Of a stretch of 26,185 nucleotides of DNA, positions 22,719-26,185 are shown piece by piece (position 1 is the first letter of the stretch; every line of letters begins with the position of its first letter). The translations under genes were made by a program, and so were the position numbers. This DNA is from CAG-841 sp963656825 (GTDB taxonomy: Bacteria > Bacillota > Clostridia > Oscillospirales > CAG-272), in assembly GCA_963656825.1 (NCBI GenBank), contig CAVKJG010000027.1:1-26185 (forward strand), read 5' to 3'. The notes below the pieces were generated by a model. It saw nothing but the letters and a program-made list of their open reading frames with translations, searched no databases and had not been told where the DNA came from.

Positions 22719-24479
22719 ATGGACGTTTTTGACATGCTTGAACTTGTTTTAGGTCTGGCGCTGTTCCTTTTCGGAATGAGCCTTATGGGCGACGCGCTCA
22801 AACGCAGCGCGGGAAACAAGCTGAAAATGATACTCGGAAAGCTCACCTCGAACACCTTCAAGGGCTTTCTGCTCGGACTTGTGGTGACGGCTATAATCCA
22901 GTCATCGTCGGCGACGACGGTCATGGTTGTCGGCTTTGTAAGCTCCGGAACAATGACGCTTACTCAGGCGATTGGCGTTATAATGGGCGCAAATCTCGGC
23001 ACGGCGGCAACGGCGTGGATCATATCGCTTTCGGAAATAGGCGCCGACGGGCAGTCGGTAAGCACGGTTCTGGAGCTGTTCAAAACAACAACGTGGGTGC
23101 CGATAATCGCGCTTGTGGGCATATGTATGCTTATGTTTTCGCGCAGCAACAGAAAAAAGGATATAGCGGCGATTCTTCTCGGCTTTGCCGTACTTATGGC
23201 GGGAATAGAATATATGTCCGGCTCCGTTGCCGGACTTAAGGACAACGAAGGCTTCCGCTCGATTATGACGATGTTTGAAAATCCCATACTCGGTCTTCTT
23301 GCGGGACTGGGCGTAACGGCGATAGTTCAATCGTCCTCGGCGTCGGTGGGTATTCTGCAATCGCTTACCGTTTCGGGAACGATAACCTACGGAATGGCAA
23401 TACCGATAGTTATGGGACAGAACATAGGCACGTGCGTAACGGCTCTGATATCGTCGGCGGGAGCAACGAGGGACGGCAAGCGCGCGGCGTTTGTTCACCT
23501 GTATTTCAATATAATAGGCGTGGCGGTATGGCTGCCGGTATATTGTATTCTCGAAAAGGTGACGTCGATAGGGCTTGCCGACAAAACCATCGATATGGTG
23601 GGAGTGGCGCTCGTGCATACCACGTTCAAGATACTTTCCATCGCGCTGATATCGCCGTTTACAAAACAGCTTGAAAAGCTTGCTTCGATAACGGTAAAGG
23701 GCAAAAACGACGAAGAGGTGAATATCCTTGACGAGCGTCTTCTTGCAACGCCTGCGATTGCAATAGAGCGCGCAAACGAGGTTGCCTTCAAAATGGCTCG
23801 GATATCTGTTGACGCAATGAGAACCGCAATAAAGCTGTTTGATTCTTATGACCGGAAAAATGCGCAGCTTGTCCGCGATTATGAGGACAAGGCTGACAAA
23901 TACGAGGATATGCTCGGCTCGTATCTTATAAAGCTTTCAAGCCGCAGTATGTCGGAGAGCGAAAGTCATTCGGTTACAAAGCTTCTTCATATTCTCGGAG
24001 ATTTTGAGCGTATCTCGGATCATGCCGTGAACATTGTCGAATCGGCGGAGGAAATGCTTGACAAGAAAATAGAATTTTCGGACGAGGCGAAGGCGGAGCT
24101 TAAGGTTCTTTGCTCGGCGGTGCTTGAAATTCTCGATCTTGCGGAAAGATCGTTTACGGAAAACGATATAAGCGCGGCAAATATGGTCGAACCGCTCGAA
24201 CAGGTGGTGGATTATCTGCGCGACGAAATAAAGAAGCGTCACATAAAACGCCTGCAGAACAGCGTATGCTCTATAGAACACGGATTTGTGCTTTCGGATA
24301 TACTTACTAACCTTGAAAGAGTATCGGATCATTGCTCGAATATAGCGGGCTGCGTTATAGAAATATCGCAGCACGACGCGCTCGATATGCACGAGTATCT
24401 CAAGGAAGTCAAAAGCGAGGGCGCGGATTTCAAGCGTATGTACGGCGATTATCTTAAAAAATATTCTCTCGGCGCGTAA
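22719..24479 (+). CDS. Na/Pi cotransporter family protein with PhoU-like domain
   Basis: A 586-residue protein. The N-terminal half has two Na/Pi cotransporter repeats with the signature motifs QSSSATTV (61-68) and QSSSAS (204-209) and about eight TM segments. From about residue 360 the protein is soluble and helical with two PhoU-like repeats (ERISDHAVNIVESAEE, ERVSDHCSNIAGCVIE). Family members import phosphate with sodium, and the PhoU part is thought to regulate this. The ATG at 22719 directly follows AAGGAG at four bases. The open frame extends further upstream to 22620, but that part is inside the terminator hairpin and is not coding. Confidence 0.93.
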   Translation: MDVFDMLELVLGLALFLFGMSLMGDALKRSAGNKLKMILGKLTSNTFKGFLLGLVVTAIIQSSSATTVMVVGFVSSGTMTLTQAIGVIMGANLGTAATAWIISLSEIGADGQSVSTVLELFKTTTWVPIIALVGICMLMFSRSNRKKDIAAILLGFAVLMAGIEYMSGSVAGLKDNEGFRSIMTMFENPILGLLAGLGVTAIVQSSSASVGILQSLTVSGTITYGMAIPIVMGQNIGTCVTALISSAGATRDGKRAAFVHLYFNIIGVAVWLPVYCILEKVTSIGLADKTIDMVGVALVHTTFKILSIALISPFTKQLEKLASITVKGKNDEEVNILDERLLATPAIAIERANEVAFKMARISVDAMRTAIKLFDSYDRKNAQLVRDYEDKADKYEDMLGSYLIKLSSRSMSESESHSVTKLLHILGDFERISDHAVNIVESAEEMLDKKIEFSDEAKAELKVLCSAVLEILDLAERSFTENDISAANMVEPLEQVVDYLRDEIKKRHIKRLQNSVCSIEHGFVLSDILTNLERVSDHCSNIAGCVIEISQHDALDMHEYLKEVKSEGADFKRMYGDYLKKYSLGA

Positions 24480-24493
24480 AAATAAATATCGAA

Positions 24494-24524
24494 ATATTGC
24501 GAAAACAGTAGATATTCGAAAACA
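24494..24524 (+). repeat. Near-identical direct repeats upstream of guaA
   Basis: ATATTGCGAAAACA (24494-24507) and ATATTCGAAAACA (24512-24524) differ by one base deletion and start 18 bases apart, on or just before the -35 region of guaA. They could be an operator; a match with a known purine regulator site is not claimed. Confidence 0.4.
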
Positions 24525-24528
24525 AAGA

Positions 24529-24537
24529 TGATATAAT
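24529..24537 (+). promoter_or_regulatory. Extended -10 promoter of guaA
   Basis: TGATATAAT (24529-24537) is a perfect extended -10 element. A partial -35 TAGATA (24509-24514) is 17 bases upstream. It lies 42 bp before the guaA ATG. Confidence 0.7.
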
Positions 24538-24579
24538 ATAAATTCATAATACAAAAAAGGATCAGCGAGGTCGTTCAAA

Positions 24580-26109
24580 ATGGAAAATCAAACGATACTT
24601 ATACTTGATTTCGGCGGACAATACAAAGAGCTTATCGCCAGAAGGGTAAGAGAATGCGGCGTTTATTCTATGATAAAGCCGTATGATATTTCTCTTGATG
24701 AAATCAAAAAAATAAACCCGATAGGAATAATTTTCACGGGCGGACCGAACAGCGTTTATCTTGAGGCTTCCCCCAAGTGCGACGAAAGGCTTTATTCGCT
24801 CGGAATACCCGTTCTTGGAATCTGCTACGGATCACAGCTTATAGCGCATATGCTCGGCGGAGAGGTTGTGTCCTGCAAAAAAAGCGAATACGGCGTTCTT
24901 ACGGCGACAATCGACAAAAAATCGGTTATGTTTGACGGTCTTGACCGCACCCAGAAGGTGCTTATGAGTCATACCGATATGATAAAAGCGCTTCCCGAAG
25001 GCTTTGAAGTGACGGCGCATACGAAGCTTTGTCCGTGCGCGGCATATCACTGCGAGGAAAGAAAAATATACGGTGTGCAGTTTCACCCCGAGGTTGAAAA
25101 TTCGGAGCACGGCACGGATATGATAAATAACTTCCTTTATAAAGTCTGCATGGCAAACGGCGATTATTCAATGAAGGATTATCTTCAGAAGCAGAAGGAA
25201 GCCGTCAGGGCGCAGGTGGGGAAAAAGCGCGTTCTGCTCGGACTTTCCGGCGGCGTTGATTCTTCCGTTTGCGCGGCGCTCCTTTCGGAAGCGATCCCCG
25301 GTCAGCTTGTGTGCGTTTACATAGATCACGGCTTTATGAGAAAAAACGAAACCGATGAAGTCCGCGCCGCATTTGAAGGGCGCGAGCTTGACTTTGTTTA
25401 TGTCGACGCGAGAAAGCGTTTTATCGAAAAGCTTCGCAAAGTTACCGATCCCGAGCAGAAGAGAAAGATAATCGGCGCGGAATTTGCCCGCACGTTTGAG
25501 GACGAAGCAAAGAAATGCGGCCATCCCGATTTTCTTGCGCAGGGAACGATTTATCCCGATATAGTTGAGTCGGGAAAAAATAAATCAGCCGTTATAAAAA
25601 GCCATCACAATGTCGGCGGACTTCCCAAAGATCTCGGCTTTGAGGGCGTTGTCGAGCCGCTCGCGGGACTTTTCAAGGACGAGGTCCGCAAGCTCGGACG
25701 TATGCTCGGACTGCCGGACAGCCTTGTAAACCGTCAGCCGTTTCCCGGTCCAGGGCTTGCCATAAGAACAATAGGCGAAATCACCGAAGAAAAGCTTGAA
25801 ATTCTCCGCGAGGCTGATTTTATCGTCCGCGAGGAGATAGGCAACTGTAAGAGCGTACATCCCGACCAGTATTTCTGTGTGCTTACCGATTCGAGAAGCG
25901 TCGGAGTTGTCGGCGATTTCAGAACATACAATTATACGCTTGCCATAAGAGCCGTTCAGACGAGCGACTTTATGACTTGCGAATACTCACGTTTGCCTTA
26001 CAGACTTCTTACGAAGATGTCTACAAGAATTACAAACGAGGTAAAGGGCGTCGGCAGAGTTGTTTACGATATAACCTCAAAGCCGCCGGCAACAATTGAG
26101 TTTGAATAA
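24580..26109 (+). CDS. guaA: Glutamine-hydrolysing GMP synthase
   Basis: A 509-residue bifunctional enzyme that makes GMP from XMP, ATP and glutamine. The N-terminal class I amidotransferase domain has the nucleophile C82 in GICYG and the H169/E171 pair (FHPEV). The ATP-pyrophosphatase domain carries the P-loop LSGGVDSS (222-229). The C-terminal dimerisation domain ends in KPPATIEFE, as is standard. Length is normal. The start is ATG at 24580 with a poor Shine-Dalgarno (GGATCAGCGAGG). No purine riboswitch was seen in the 100-base gap before it. Confidence 0.97.
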   Translation: MENQTILILDFGGQYKELIARRVRECGVYSMIKPYDISLDEIKKINPIGIIFTGGPNSVYLEASPKCDERLYSLGIPVLGICYGSQLIAHMLGGEVVSCKKSEYGVLTATIDKKSVMFDGLDRTQKVLMSHTDMIKALPEGFEVTAHTKLCPCAAYHCEERKIYGVQFHPEVENSEHGTDMINNFLYKVCMANGDYSMKDYLQKQKEAVRAQVGKKRVLLGLSGGVDSSVCAALLSEAIPGQLVCVYIDHGFMRKNETDEVRAAFEGRELDFVYVDARKRFIEKLRKVTDPEQKRKIIGAEFARTFEDEAKKCGHPDFLAQGTIYPDIVESGKNKSAVIKSHHNVGGLPKDLGFEGVVEPLAGLFKDEVRKLGRMLGLPDSLVNRQPFPGPGLAIRTIGEITEEKLEILREADFIVREEIGNCKSVHPDQYFCVLTDSRSVGVVGDFRTYNYTLAIRAVQTSDFMTCEYSRLPYRLLTKMSTRITNEVKGVGRVVYDITSKPPATIEFE

Positions 26110-26185
26110 GGAGAACTGCCAAAAGAACCCAGTATTTATGCGACTTCCAAACAAATTTGCTTAAGAACTGGCAACGATTTGGCAA
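26110..26185. other. Unassigned sequence at the right edge
   Basis: These 76 bases are open in more than one frame on each strand, so no gene can be named. A GGAGAA follows the guaA stop directly and could be a Shine-Dalgarno for a gene running off the edge. No terminator for guaA is visible here. Confidence 0.3.

Noticed and set aside
22902..23618. 238-codon minus-strand frame inside the Na/Pi cotransporter gene
   Set aside because: It is antisense to a clear transporter and lacks any domain or ribosome binding site.
24480..24579. Purine riboswitch before guaA
   Set aside because: The 100-base gap is AT-rich with repeats but no three-way junction or terminator that fits the class.

Overview
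The window reads as chromosomal DNA from an endospore-forming Firmicute, most likely an uncultured member of the class Clostridia. The evidence is a complete spoIIAA-spoIIAB-sigF operon, strong Shine-Dalgarno sequences, frequent TTG and GTG starts, sigma-A type promoters, Gram-positive envelope proteins (VanZ-like protein, lipoproteins) and a type IV pilus cluster with no secretin gene. Two runs of ten N (7094-7103 and 7757-7766) mark scaffold joins, so this is probably a draft or metagenome assembly. No rRNA, tRNA, CRISPR array, prophage or transposase was found.

Layout. 1-400: tail of an unidentified plus-strand gene, a doubtful 48-codon ORF and a bidirectional terminator. 405-4384: a minus-strand MacB-type ABC exporter diverges from a translationally coupled pair, a VanZ-like membrane protein and a NodB-type deacetylase. 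4452-11702: a seven-gene type IV pilus or pseudopilus operon with its own promoter, in the order prepilin, pilM-like, prepilin, PilX-like, pilD, pilC, pilB, closed by a strong bidirectional terminator. 11701-12126 (minus): a small XRE regulator preceded by a consensus promoter, overlapping micro-ORFs, repeats and a GC-rich hairpin. 12139-13693 (minus): spoIIAA-spoIIAB-sigF. 13788-18550 (minus): diacylglycerol-kinase-like protein, valyl-tRNA synthetase and a DUF4349 lipoprotein, possibly co-transcribed. 18622-20534 (plus): a small secreted or membrane protein, a ZIP metal transporter and an unknown lipoprotein. 20549-22482: a MATE exporter overlapping a cyclophilin. 22492-24479: a Na/Pi cotransporter with a structured leader. 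24529-26109: guaA. The last 76 bases are open in several frames and cannot be assigned.

How the genes work together. PilD cleaves and methylates the prepilins, PilB powers assembly at the PilC platform, and the PilM-like protein would couple the cytoplasmic and membrane parts. PilN, PilO and a PilT retraction ATPase are not in the cluster, and the PilM-like protein lacks the usual glycine-rich phosphate loops. SpoIIAA, SpoIIAB and SigF form the partner-switching module that activates sigma-F in the forespore. The other genes are housekeeping or envelope and transport functions.

The parts most worth a second look are the Na/Pi cotransporter leader (promoter, 18-codon ORF, strong terminator and a competing pairing next to the Shine-Dalgarno), the micro-ORF and repeat region in front of the XRE gene, and the reduced pilus cluster with its unusual PilM.
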